A stretch of 64,000 nt of DNA, from assembly GCF_032854445.1 (NCBI RefSeq), contig NC_088295.1:8064501-8128500 (forward strand). The letters run 5' to 3'. Positions 1-11,579 of the stretch are shown in pieces. Source of the stretch: Liolophura sinensis (taxonomy: Eukaryota > Mollusca > Polyplacophora > Chitonida > Chitonidae). The notes beneath the pieces were generated by a model, which had not been told where the DNA came from, did not search any database, and saw only the letters and a program-made list of their open reading frames with translations. Made by a program: the position numbers and the translations under genes. The stretch's first letter is position 1; every line of letters starts with the position of its first letter.

Positions 1-546
1 AAGATAAAGTTTTCTCTCTCTCTCTCTCCTATATATACATGATACATGTAGATGTTGTCAAAAGGGGATACTAGAAAATTACGGTATTTCAAGATAATGC
101 TTTATGATCATATGGACCATCATAATTCATAGCTGTGAGCATCTGGTTCCTGGCAAGGGCCGAGAGGTGATAGATAACATGCAGGTAAATGGGAGAAATG
201 CTGATTTTAATTGATTTTTAAGTGCTACAGGACAATGAAACTATTATATTTGAAGGTGAGGCACATTCTGATTACTTTTCTAGAATAAAACTCTTACCTA
301 AAAGTTATAGGCCTATTTTTCATTATTTATTCTAAAATCTTATTCAAAGCCAATCCCGTATGGGTTAAATTCGGTTTGTTTTCACCGCCAGTACTCTAGT
401 CACATGACTAAAGGATGTGCAGATAATTGGCTCAGAGCAGCTATGACATGATTGACATCACTTCAAAACTATGAATTGTTGATTTAATTGCGCAGTTTTT
501 ATGTACATTAGAACTGTAATAATGATTTTGTATCAAAGTATAGTGT

Positions 547-790
547 ACCGAGGCTGAGGTGGTTAGCCTGCCATCACTGCGCCATGACCCAGGGGCCTCT
601 CACCAATGTGGCTGTGTTGAGTTCAAGTCCAGCTCAAGGTGGCTTCCTCTTCAGCCATACGTGAGAAGGCCTGCAGTAACCTGAGCATGGTCTTGGGTTT
701 CCCCCAGGCTCTACTCAGTTTCCCCCACGGTAACGCTGGTGAAATATTTGTTAGTATGGTGTAAAACACCAATAAAATAACTAAAACAAA
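547..790 (+). repeat. tRNA-derived SINE, family A, near full length
   Basis: The head resembles a tRNA promoter (A-box-like 'ggctgaggtggttagcctg', B-box-like 'gagttcaagtccag'). A body follows, then a tail ending 'gtaaaacaccaataaaata'. The same order recurs in inverse orientation at 25048-25315 and in part at 23411, 39776, 48570 and 51740, so the family is defined inside this window. This copy is diverged. Confidence 0.75.
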
Positions 791-984
791 CCTTAGTGTA
801 CCACATAGACCTACAGAGCTACCAACATCAGTGGTGAAAGATATGATCAATGTTGATAGAAAAAATTGTGAATTAAAATTTCCAAATCATGACACAAAAT
901 TGTACCACAATTAAGCTGTGCTTAATTTGCTAATAAGGGGCAGGATGTATCTTGGTGAATAAGGTGTGCGACTTCCAACCATGA

Positions 985-1200
985 GGTAAATGAGGTTTGA
1001 GTTCAATCCAGGCCCTGAATAGAGAATTTGTTAATTCTTTGACTTACTGTGCATAGGGGCCTTTAGTGACAATAAGTGGTGACTGTCGCTCGTAGGGATG
1101 TTTGTGCTGTCTAACACTCACTGAAGACCTCTTTATCAGATATCAGATACGGTAAAATTTGTTAGTAACGTGATTAACGTCTGTGGTTTACCCTGCGTAC
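985..1200 (+). repeat. Possible tRNA-derived SINE remnant
   Basis: A B-box-like 'gagttcaatccagg' sits about 30 bases into the segment, followed by 'gtgactgtcgctcgtaggg' and a tail with 'gtgattaacgtctg', a layout common in molluscan SINEs. No second copy exists in this window, so the call is tentative. Confidence 0.3.
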
Positions 1201-2912
1201 TGCAGTTTCCACCACCTATAGCAATTTATGAGTGAAAACTTCTTCAGTATGGCATTCACAACCAATCACATAGATATAAATAAATCATTTGCTAAAAGGA
1301 TTTGTGTGAAGACATTGGACATAACTATTGTGAGGCCAGCAAACAAAACAGTATATATGGTAAAACAGAGGTGGATTGCAAAGATGAGCATTCAAAGGTT
1401 GTCTTCATTGTAGTCTGTTTGATGCATTATCATTACCTTTAATACTTTAAATCCTTTTGAGGGCCGTTTTGTGCAAGTTGAAGTGAGAAAAAAAGGTTAA
1501 TTGTTCAATGAAAAAAAGGTTGGGAATGTAGATTTGCACAAATCTGGTGAACTGATGCTTGTTGAATCACCGACCTGTTTAATATGCATGCGCATGATCT
1601 AACTGATTGTTGACAAGACTGCTCTGACTACTTCTGTCAATAAATCAGTGGTTGAGATCTGAACATCAAATAATGGGCAGATCTGGACAAGTTCTCTCCT
1701 GAGGTAGGCAATGGTTATTAATCTGTAGCTGATACACTTGAGTAAACAACCACCAGAGTGGGTGGGACTCTGAGGCAAAGTACAAACCACATGATGTTTG
1801 GCCAAGGAAATAAGCAGATGTTTTTGATCTAGCAAGTCTATTCAGTCTGTTTGGTTCATATTCATCTTCATAATTTTACTCTGGGAATATAGGAGGTTAA
1901 TTTATCTAGTCTGATGTCAGTTTAAGTTCTGATGACTGACAGTTTTTATGTTGAATGGTTATGGCTTAATGCCAGCCATATATCATGGCCAGGGTTTATA
2001 TTCTGAGAAAAGAGATCTGACATCTTAATTTTTTTTTAGTTCAGTGAATAGGCACCTGAAAACCTGAGCATGTCTTAAATTTGGTACTTACTAAAACAGC
2101 AAGTGTTGTTAGTGACATTATTGCAGGGTACCAACTGGAAAACACTGAAAGGACTTATCAACAGTACACTTTCATACAAATACACATTTTAGAACTTGGA
2201 ACAGATAAACTCTTAAGCTCAATCGTTATATGTTATTACAAGGATTATGGAAAACCCATGATTCCAGTTGTGTTGTACTCTAAAGTAAAGTGGGTTCCCC
2301 AAGGCTATGGCCATTCAGACTCGACATAGTAATTTAATTAAGTCGTCACTGATTGTTTCGGGACAAAAGCTGTACCATTTTCCCCCAGCACAAACTGTTT
2401 TAGCCCCGGGAGGTTTGGCTTTCACTGGCATGCAATGTATTTGGGCACAGGTTAACACAGCAGTTGTCTTTGGGCTTAGAGGTGCTTAAGTGTGCTTTCA
2501 GGGAACACTGAAGTGGTACCACAAACAATTGCGTTTGTTTAATGCACTCTCAGTGGGGTACTGAGGTAAAAAGTAGAGGGTATTGGGGAAAAAAAGGGCT
2601 ATCTTCACCCTGTGGTCAACCAATGTGTAGCCTTCAGCCTGTCCAGCACGCGCTCTTGTAATCCCTGTGGAGTACCTGTAAGGCTCACCCTGCAGTGTCT
2701 AGTTTTCAATTCTGAGTGACCACCGATGTGGAAAATGGGTTTGTATTCTGTGGCTGGATTAAGACAGTGGCTCCCAGCTGACTGACAGTGAAGGTATACA
2801 CAGACAACTTGCTGGTCATTATCTGACCTGTTGATCAGTGAGACTCCAACTGTTCAATATATATATATATATACATGAAGGCTAGGCTAGACCTGTTCAG
2901 TGACGACCCAGG

Positions 2913-2922
2913 CTATATATAC
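2913..2922 (+). promoter_or_regulatory. TATA-like box of the BTB gene
   Basis: 'ctatatatac' lies in a locally GC-richer stretch about 230 bases before the first coding ATG at 3146. A start of transcription near 2940-2950 would give a leader of about 200 bases. No initiator was proven and the assignment rests on position only. Confidence 0.4.
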
Positions 2923-3006
2923 AGCCCCAGGTAGAGAGAGCTCACTGCTGACTGTGCTCTCCTACTCTACACACAGCAGGCTGTAACTCTCCTGGTCATT
3001 GTGGGA

Positions 3007-3021
3007 ATGATCCAGTACTAG
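3007..3021 (+). promoter_or_regulatory. Upstream ORF 1, four codons
   Basis: ATG ATC CAG TAC TAG in the inferred 5' leader of the BTB gene. It ends well before the main ATG at 3146, so reinitiation would be needed. It matters only if transcription starts upstream of it. Confidence 0.35.
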
Positions 3022-3054
3022 TTTGCGAACCACTGAGACGCTGTCATCAGGCAC

Positions 3055-3093
3055 ATGGCTTCACTTGGAGCAGGTTTCACCTTTGCTTCCTAA
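3055..3093 (+). promoter_or_regulatory. Upstream ORF 2, twelve codons
   Basis: An ATG with G at +4 opens a 12-codon frame closed by TAA at 3091-3093, 52 bases before the main ATG. With upstream ORF 1 it gives two translation hurdles in the leader, a pattern often linked to translational control. The effect here is inference. Confidence 0.35.
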
Positions 3094-3145
3094 TACAGAT
3101 AAATAATTCAACGAGAACAATTTACAGGCTTGCAGCAGCATAAAT

Positions 3146-6100
3146 ATGCTACCAGGTAAGTTTGAAAGTTAACAGTGCCAAGTGCAATATTTAAGCTTAG
3201 TTGTTTTGTATTTGTTCCAAAGCTTTTGACTGGAGAAAAATGATCCCACCTCTGGTCAAATTATACTGGAGGTCAAATTCTCACAGAAAGTGATAAAAAG
3301 CCTTTATGTGTGTGTCTTGAATTTACATACGGTAAACAGTCAGAATAAAACCCCAAGAGAAGTAAGTTGGCAAGAGGCCATATTTACTGGTTAGGTGCGA
3401 CCATTTGCCAACAATCACACTGCAGTTAGTGCTGTGGTTTTGATCTCTACTCTGCAGTCCTTTATATCGAAAGTTTGATCTCCTCCTTTATCAAGGGGCT
3501 TATGTTGTAATGTAACTGTAATTTGCAGGACATAACATGTGGATGACATTTTTCATAAACTTGCACTGTCAAGAAAGTTCTGATGTGTTATACAACTTTG
3601 GTCTTTAAGCAAGGGTATGTGATGATGTAGTTGTTTCAAGTATGTTTTTAAAATTCTTGACCGATCATGGTTATATGTAGTACAATAGCTGTTTCAGCTC
3701 AGGTAATGTTTATCAGGTACCCCCCAGCAACTGGCTCCCCAGCGCACTCAGTTCACATCTACAGGTAACGCTACCCTTACCACTGTTATCTGTAATCAAA
3801 TAGTTCTCCTCGCTTCTACAATTTCACTTATTGAGTCAATATAAAAGCTTGGTGCATTCAGGTATTCCTGGTAGTGGCTAAGATCAAGGGGGTGGGGGAA
3901 GGGTTATTACCAATACACCCACGAGCGTGAAGCCACTGAGTTTAAAGCCATATTTGTTATAGATGATTACTGGGTATGACTGGGTAAACAGGTTATGACA
4001 TTAGAGTTTAGTAAGGAGCAGTATATTATTAAACCATATACACCAGCTAGTGTATACACAAATATATCTCTACACATATTGTCAACAGGTTGGCACGACT
4101 TTCCCTGGTGGAAAAAGGACATAGTTCATTAGGTGGAAAACTGTATGTCTGTGACTTGTCTGACATCCACGGCTTAACAAAAACATATGACTGAACCCCA
4201 AATCTGACAGCCACTTCCTGATGACACCAGACTTGTATGCTCTTAACTACATGTATCCTATAAGACATAAATAATGTAAGTTGATATCTAATAATTAAAT
4301 TATGATACATGTAACTTCTGAGTAATGTGTAGCAATATGAAGACTGCTTACATTCACTGGCATGACTGGTTCCTCAGAGGAAAGACTGAGTCAGCAAAAC
4401 AGGTACAGAAAATTCAAACCTGCCCTAAATGACCTAAAATTTTGCCCACAAAAGTGTATTTTTAGACTAAGAGGCAAATAAATATCACAAAATACTATTT
4501 TTGGTGATGAAAATATAGTAGATGAATCTACTCTACTGGTACAATTTTCCAGTAGAATATCATCCCATGTTCCAAGCAAACCTAAAAACACCTTTCTAAA
4601 ATCAACAAAGCTCTCAGCGTCAAGAGAAATGGGCAAGTTAGTCACGGATGAAACTTATGGTCGTGTATTTAATCATTCTGCATCATGCATCACATCTGGT
4701 CTCTAGGATAATAATTCAGTATACAATGAACAAAGTTAACAATTATTTATGCTTAAACAGAACAATTTAGTAACTCACTTATTTATTTTTTATTTGATTG
4801 TTGTCCAATGCCACACAAAAGCATTTTTCATTCATTAGCTGACTCAGTTTTGTGGGTCAAGAATATTGCTGTGGTCAACTACCAATGGTACCCAGTTACT
4901 GACAAAGTTTCCCATGTGTGACTGACAAACTTCCACACCATTATACTAGTGGAAACTCTAGTTTCAACACACATAACAGGCAAACGACCCATGATCACAG
5001 CTGACAATAGTCACCCAAAACAGTGAAATCTACATAATCCCAGTGTGACGCGGATATTGGACCCACACCCGTATGCCCCCTGGTTACGGATTGTTCACTA
5101 CACTCAGCCAAGTCCCCCATCCTTAATATAATTATAAGTTCATGTAATCATTATTTTTTGTTGTGAAACAGTAATAATCTTCCGGAGATTGAATCCATTC
5201 AAGTATTATGGTATAACACCAAGCTACATGGGGATAATATATACATGTACACTGATATCTACAGAACAAGAATTTACTGTTATAACCTGACACATGGAAG
5301 AAAGCCAGGCTTTTTCAGATGACATGACAGGGTGTCAAGAATTTCATAATATTTCCCATTTTCACAGAAGTGTACAGTGAGATAATGGGAGATTTGTGTA
5401 AACAGGGTATCAGGGGTTAATGGTTGCTGACCCCCCCTGGGCTGATAAGTCCTTGCTCTCCCAATCAGGGGACTACAGCAGCTCTCTGGGCCACTGGGGT
5501 GTCCCTGTCAGCTAACATTAAATTTTTTCTTACCCTCCCTGATAAGTTTAATTACGTAGTCTGTAACCACTGGAAAAAATTCGAGCTTGTTTCCTTGAAG
5601 GTTTTTTGCAGGTCTACCTCCTTTAAATTTGCCACAATCTAACAGCTACATATAGTCAAGAAACACTTTGGGCAAAAATAATTTGTCTCTGAAGCCACAA
5701 GGCACACTGGTGTGTAAAATTAGTGTGATGGAAGGATGTGAGAAATTGGACTGTGAGGTAACATTGACATCCGCACCAACACAGTACACATGTAGTTGTG
5801 TTGTATTTAGCCCTCAGTTGTAAGTGATGTGCTGCTGGGTGTATTGGTGAGATTAGAGACAGCCCGTGAGCAGCTAGCCCGTGGTAATATGATAATTACA
5901 ACCTACCTGTGTGTTCGGAGCTAACAGATCTGTTTGTATAAGGCAACCCAGGCCTTCTAACCAAGTCTGTTTAACTTACAGTGCTTGTTTAGGAACCTGA
6001 AAAAAACCCTGATGGGGAAATCTATAGACACTAGAGGCAGGCTCTGGCCCTAGTGCCCACAGCTGCCCAGTGAGGCTGGCCCTTGTGCTCATCCCTTCCC

Positions 6101-9100
6101 CACCCTCAAGTTACCTAATCAGGCCTTCTTGTCAACCAGTTTGCCACTGGCTGTTAAGGCCTGATGATCACTGAGGGTACACAAGATCTTGACTATTCAT
6201 AAATCATTAGTACTTAACCATACAGTTTATATCCACATCCTGGTAAGAGGAGAATTTCCTCTAAGAATGATATTTTGTGATCTGAAAATGTTGACATCGA
6301 CTTTAATACATGTATATGTATGTCATCTGTAATACTGATTCTGGCTTTCTCCAAGTTATTGTACTTTTGTTTAGTTGTACATGCATTTCCTTTTTCCTTG
6401 TTATAAAGGAATTAAAATATTCTTTCTCAAGTATTGTTCAAGGCAGAAAGCAGTTTGAAGCATGCTTGTCCGATGCAAAGTAGTCCGCTAGTCATGCAGT
6501 GAGTAGGGTGGCATTTTCACCCTTAGATCACCCAGACAACAAATGCTGCATTAAGGACAGAATAGGTCTGGCTCCAGCCAGTGAGCATTGTTAAGCCAAG
6601 TACACAACAGAGTTATTTCAACTTTCTCAATAATTTGTTTGTGACAAACTGTGGAGCCTGGCTTAAGGCTGGTTTTTGGGCCATACATAGCAGTCCTCTC
6701 AAGCGGGTATTATAACAGCAGACTGGACATGTCATAGAGGTGTTAATAGCAATCGTTTTATGACCCCCACCGCCACTGCACATGTAACCCTGTATAACCA
6801 TGAAGCCCATATACTGGGGTGAGTAACATACCAGAGGCGCCACTGAGGCAGTGTAGCTTGTTAAGGTGTTGATGTTTTATGTGAGAGGTCCTCTTACAGG
6901 ATTGTACGTCCTCTTGCATGATCGGACACTCCTGCCCTGTCAAAAAACTCTCAGGTGATGTAAGTCAATCTGTGTGACTTGCGTGCGTGGCACACTTGAA
7001 TTTTCGCATGACTGAACGGCAGCAGGGGACAGATATAAGTCAGGCTTGGTGTAATGAGGTGGGAGGGACGGCTCGTATTTAGTCTGTACTCTTGTTCATT
7101 ATGTACTTTGTATTGTTCAGACATATTGAGATGACAGAATACCAACAGTTATGCCTCAGTTTACTGGCATGATGACAAACTGATACACTCCAGCTCAGCT
7201 CTTTACCTGAACTCAAATAATCACAGCCTAACATGCAAACCCTAAACCATCTCAACAACAGCACAGACCACAAGTACATTTACTTCACTCTAGCTGTCGC
7301 TCTTTTTCTATATGTAAATATATCATCACATGAAAAGTATTTTCACACAGTGGTTTTATTGAATGACACATAACTTATATATATATATGTGTGTAGTTCA
7401 TATTTGCAGGTAAAAATGAAGCTGAAAATGGTCTGTAGTACCTTAATGTTACCTGAAAAATTCACAATATATGTGTATTGTCAACATGGTCAAAAGACCT
7501 GCACTGCCATGATTATACTCAAATACATGGTGTGCCTTCCTGAAATTCTTATGTACATGGATTTAGAACTGCATCAACAGGCTCTTTTACTCTGAAGCAC
7601 GCTCACTCTGCAGAATAAAATCCCATGTTGAAATCAAAGTATGCTGTATGTCAGTGACAGCATTGGGTTCCTTATATCATACATGGGTATACTACAGCAG
7701 ATGGGGAACAGCCAAGAATACCGGATATAACAATTGATCAGATTTATTGTGAAGCTTGCCCCAGTGTATTTAGATATTCATGTACATGGTCGATGGGTCT
7801 AACTCAAGTGCTCAACCCCAATAAGTAAGGTTTTAATGCTGCCTGTATCGGTGTCATGAGAACAACATCAGATGATGGTTTGATGCTCAGTGTCTCCATG
7901 CTAAAGTTAATTCCCCTCTCAGAAGGGCCTGCTCTGCTGTCTGTATATCTGATCAAACTGCAGTTGATGGCAATCTAGTCCCTATCCTTTTTTATACATC
8001 CAATCTTGTAAATGGTAGAGTTGTGTTTGATCAGCCTTGCATCCCGCCCTTCCATTATTTATAGACACACACACAGTTCCAATTCTGCTACCAATCTAAA
8101 GTTTATGAAAGATAACATAGTGGATTATCTTTTTTGGCCTCTAAGTAGTTTTTATGTTCTATACATCTTGATCTCATTTAAATTCTTTTTTTTTTTAACT
8201 TGGTTCTGAATCTGGTGCATAAAGTAGATGAAGAGTGTATGTAGCAGAACATTACCGTAAGTGACATTTCTGATCTCACCTTATCTGCAAGCCCAGTATG
8301 TGATTGTACCTATTGTATATCTCATTAATGAAGAGCAAGCCCTGGTATCTGACACAGCCAGATGTTTGAAAATCACAGCTTTTGCTTTGCACTAACTACT
8401 AGTGTTTGGCCAAGCTGCTTCTTGGTGGTTTATTGGATGTACCTCAGTGTAGACTATTCACAGTTTCCACTGGTGCTGAAATGAGATGTCCCTTAAGTGT
8501 GTTTTTATATTAGGAAAAGAGAGAAAGTGGTCTTACAAATCCCTGTCTGTGGCAGGAGAATGAAAACATGAACTGCAAACATACTTACTGAATAGGAAGT
8601 CTCATCAGCTGACCAATTTACAAATAGCATGCAGCCTTGCATTTTATTGTAGCTTGGAGATAAATGATTGACTTTGTTAGGGTGGCTGAGGTGGGATAGT
8701 GGTTGATGATAAAGACATTTCATCAGACAGATTGGAGGCAGGGAGACTGATGGGTAGCTGGTGTACAGTAGCTTGCTCTGACCTTCTGCTCCAGCAGGAA
8801 TGCCAGTTGTTCACACCAAACTCTCTGTCAGGCCATGTGCTTTTACAGCCTGGCCAATCCCATTTAACATCTCCCAACATTAACCAACCTAAACACTTCG
8901 CCCTGGCCCAGGGCTTGGTCCAGGTCGCTGACATGGTAGATCTGTATGCAGTGTAATATCAGCAATTAGATACACTGTACACGACCATGCCAAATAGAAA
9001 CCAAAATTACCAGGTGTGTATTTATCACTTGTTGAATTATGCCCCTTTGTTTGAGGCTGCCTAATTATCAAGCAGCCTGGTTACAAATGTATGAGAAAAC

Positions 9101-11191
9101 TGAAAGCTCAAATACACGAGTTTCTAACAACAGTAAAGGCTTAAAGGATGTATGGTTGCCCCAGGTGTTTACACGGGGAATAAACTGCCTAAGTGTCTTC
9201 TACTTTAGTATAAACATTAAACTGGGTACAGCAGATGAACTGGCAGTAAGGAAATGACTTCAGTGAAGGAACATCCGGCCATGTGTGGTCCAAGATTAAC
9301 TGGCAAAATCTCAGCTCTCCAAAAGTGGAGACTGTAAAACTTGGTTATTGACAGAAGTACCAATTAATGCCAGACTGTTTAACTGATCAATGTGACCTAT
9401 ACTGTCAGTGACGGCTGTCAACTGTTTCTCATGCACTGTAAAATCTAGGAATAGGTAACTACTTTTATGAGTCATCCATAGTTTATTAGAAGAGATGAGG
9501 TGATTTGAGAGTGAAACTTAGCCTGGACGTTTGTAAACACTATCAGAGGCTACAGTTACCTGTTGGTAATGGAAGCTCGAGCCATACACCATGCCTTATA
9601 AAGTTTACCTCCCGGGGCTCTCCCATTGGCTCATCTACCTTGATAGTTCTGCTTGAAAGACTGCTAACATTTCCGTATTGATTTACAATATTGATACTGT
9701 CAAAGAAGAGAAATCTGCATCTGCCTGTGATCACTGAAGTTGATATATGGGGACAGGTTGTACATGGTTGCAAACCTTTGCGTGTAATGGACATCCTTTC
9801 TGAACTGAAAGGTATGATGGGAAATCATACCCTTTTACAGCTGTTAATAAAACAGTTTTGAAAGCTTGGCACACATAAATGGAGCTTTCATGTTTTTTTT
9901 TTTCAAACATCAAACATCACTGCGCAAGAAATTACATTGTACCCCAGTACATGTGATACTTTATGACTGGATGAAATTGAACTATTTGGGTGTTTCATGA
10001 AAATAGGCATTCTTAATAAATTTTTGCTTTTCTCTTTATTTTTCAGATCGACTTGAATTCTGCACTAGTTTCCTGACCGGGAAGGACCCAGTAAAATGTC
10101 GCGGGGACTTGCCAGTGGAAGGGAAAATGAAACGCTTCAGTGGACAAAACCAGCAGTACCCTGATCCAAGTCAACCCCCTGATCAGGGCCAAAACAGCTT
10201 TAATACGGGTGGAAGCAAAAAATGTAAAACCAGCCAGTCTTTTGAATCGTTATTTGACAGTGAATCACTGAGTGATGTCAGAATCAGCATCAATGATGGC
10301 ATCTACACCTTCCATGGGCACAAGATGATCATTGGGCTTAAGAGTCCAATCCTGGCAGCCCTCATGAATGATCTGCCAACGACAGGGGAGGAAACTCCTG
10401 TGTTACACTTGAATGAGACTGAAGAGTGCAGCCATGTCTTCCATCGATTCCTGTACTTTGTGTACAGCGGGGCAGTGTGGTTACACCGAGATTACGTGGT
10501 GCCTCTTCAGAAGTTGGCAGTCAAGTATGACGTGGTGCCGCTCATACAGCACTGTGAGAACTATATTCTGCAGATTCTGAACAGTACTTTCAGCAGTGTA
10601 CGATCTCCCTCTAGGGGAGAAGACCGCGGGGAACAGACAGGGTTCTCAGTGGAAGTTACCTGTGATTTACACGAGAGCAACTCTATGGGAGAACATGTCA
10701 AAAATGTGGCCTTCATGGTATTGTGTACCAGAGCCAAAGACATCATCCATTCTCCACGGTGGAGGACCTGTGGCTATGATGTTGTTTGTGAACTACTGAA
10801 AAACGATGAGTGCCAAGCTGTGGAGAATGCTCTTTTGACAGCTGCTACAAACTGGATGAAATCAAACAACCTCCAAGACAAATCAAAAATAGAAGGTATT
10901 TTAACAAACATTCGATACCCACTCCTGCACAGACGGGTTCTTTACCATTTGCAGAAAAACAATGCCTTTAAGAATTTCCCTCCTGTTCAGGATCTAGTCA
11001 ATGCTGCCATCAGGTACCACTGTTTTAAGGACTTGCCTGAAGCCAAAGGGGACTTCAAGGGGATACAGTACACCCCGCGTGTGCCTCGGCCACCAGATGG
11101 TGCAAGAGAAGTGCCCGCCGTTCTACCAGACCCAGATCCAGACCCAGTTCCACAGGAGTATGAGAACACAACCTCTTCTCCTCAACACTGA
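3146..11191 (+). CDS. BTB-BACK domain protein (two-exon model)
   Basis: Proposed model: join 3146-3155 and 10047-11191, 384 codons. Exon 1 supplies ATG CTA CCA G followed by a consensus donor 'gtaagt'; exon 2 follows the acceptor 'tttttcag' at 10046 and completes a GAT codon. Frame is open across the join and continues without a stop to TGA at 11189. The BTB/POZ fold covers about 10238-10590 ('SLSDVRISINDGIYTFHGHK' is its typical first strand and helix) and a BACK-like helical region about 10690-11020. The C-terminus is proline- and acid-rich with a short PDPDPD run. BTB-BACK proteins usually dimerise and act as CUL3 adaptors or scaffolds. No kelch repeats or MATH domain are present. The closest family by impression is BTBD17/galectin-3-binding-protein-like, but no signal peptide is visible. 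If exon 1 is wrong, the first in-frame Met in exon 2 is at 10127. Confidence 0.75.
4425..4640 (-). repeat. Interspersed repeat, family R-B
   Basis: Read on the minus strand, this segment matches about 19175-19335 on the plus strand in order and spacing: a 'gattttagaaagg' block, then 'attctactgg', then a 'atttatttgcctc' block, then 'ttttaggtcattta'. No coding capacity is evident and the transposon class is unknown. Confidence 0.55.
4770..5115 (-). repeat. SINE-like element
   Basis: On the minus strand it begins with a tRNA-like block around 5040-5110 ('cttggctgagtgtagtgaac') and ends in an A-rich tail ('caacaatcaaataaa') like that of SINE family A. The middle does not match family A. Class is inferred from the head-and-tail layout. 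Confidence 0.4.
10047..11191 (+). CDS. Exon 2 of the BTB-BACK gene
   Basis: This exon holds the whole BTB and BACK regions. It starts with two bases completing a split codon and ends at TGA 11189-11191. The first 20 codons before the in-frame TTG at 10109 are open and plausible coding (RLEFCTSFLTG...), supporting an upstream coding exon. Confidence 0.85.
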
Positions 11192-11573
11192 GTGAACATC
11201 ATCCAGGCAGTGATATTCAATTAGTCTCCTCTGTAACTTTACAACCACCAAAGACAGGAACATATGGTCTGCAGCTCTTTTACTCTTCAGCCACGTTTAT
11301 TTGTCCAATAAGGGAGTGAATTGTAACAGTTCTGGGCAAGTAAACATAGTGCAATAGTTAAGCATTGGGCTCTGATTAGAGACACGACTGTTCATATCAG
11401 ACATGTAGCTTTTGCTTGAAGACCAGAACTGTACAAAAGTTATAGACCAGCTGTTTCATACATCTGTCCAAATTATTATTCATTTCATCACATCTTGTTT
11501 AATGTACATACCAAATATCCAATAGTCTATATACGAGATGAAAAAGGATGATTCACAAGTTGCACAATAATAC

Positions 11574-11579
11574 AATAAA
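11574..11579 (+). terminator. Poly(A) signal of the BTB gene
   Basis: The first canonical AATAAA after the stop codon lies 383 bases downstream, in AT-rich DNA. Other AT-rich stretches follow, so alternative 3' ends are possible. Confidence 0.5.

Larger units (their letters stand above)
1..2880. other. Intergenic stretch with SINE remnants
   Basis: No open frame here looks like a real gene; all are short and lack recognisable domains. It holds a TC microsatellite at 9-28, a tRNA-derived SINE at about 547-790, a possible second SINE at about 985-1200, and an AT run at 2858-2873 just before the BTB gene promoter. The rest is unremarkable AT-rich DNA. Confidence 0.5.
3156..10046 (+). other. Intron 1 of the BTB gene, 6.9 kb
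   Basis: Bounded by 'gtaagt' and 'tttttcag'. No internal exon with good splice sites and coding character was seen. It contains a diverged repeat at 4425-4640, a SINE-like element at 4770-5115, a TA microsatellite at 7377-7389 and otherwise unique AT-rich sequence. Intronic enhancers cannot be judged by eye. Confidence 0.5.
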
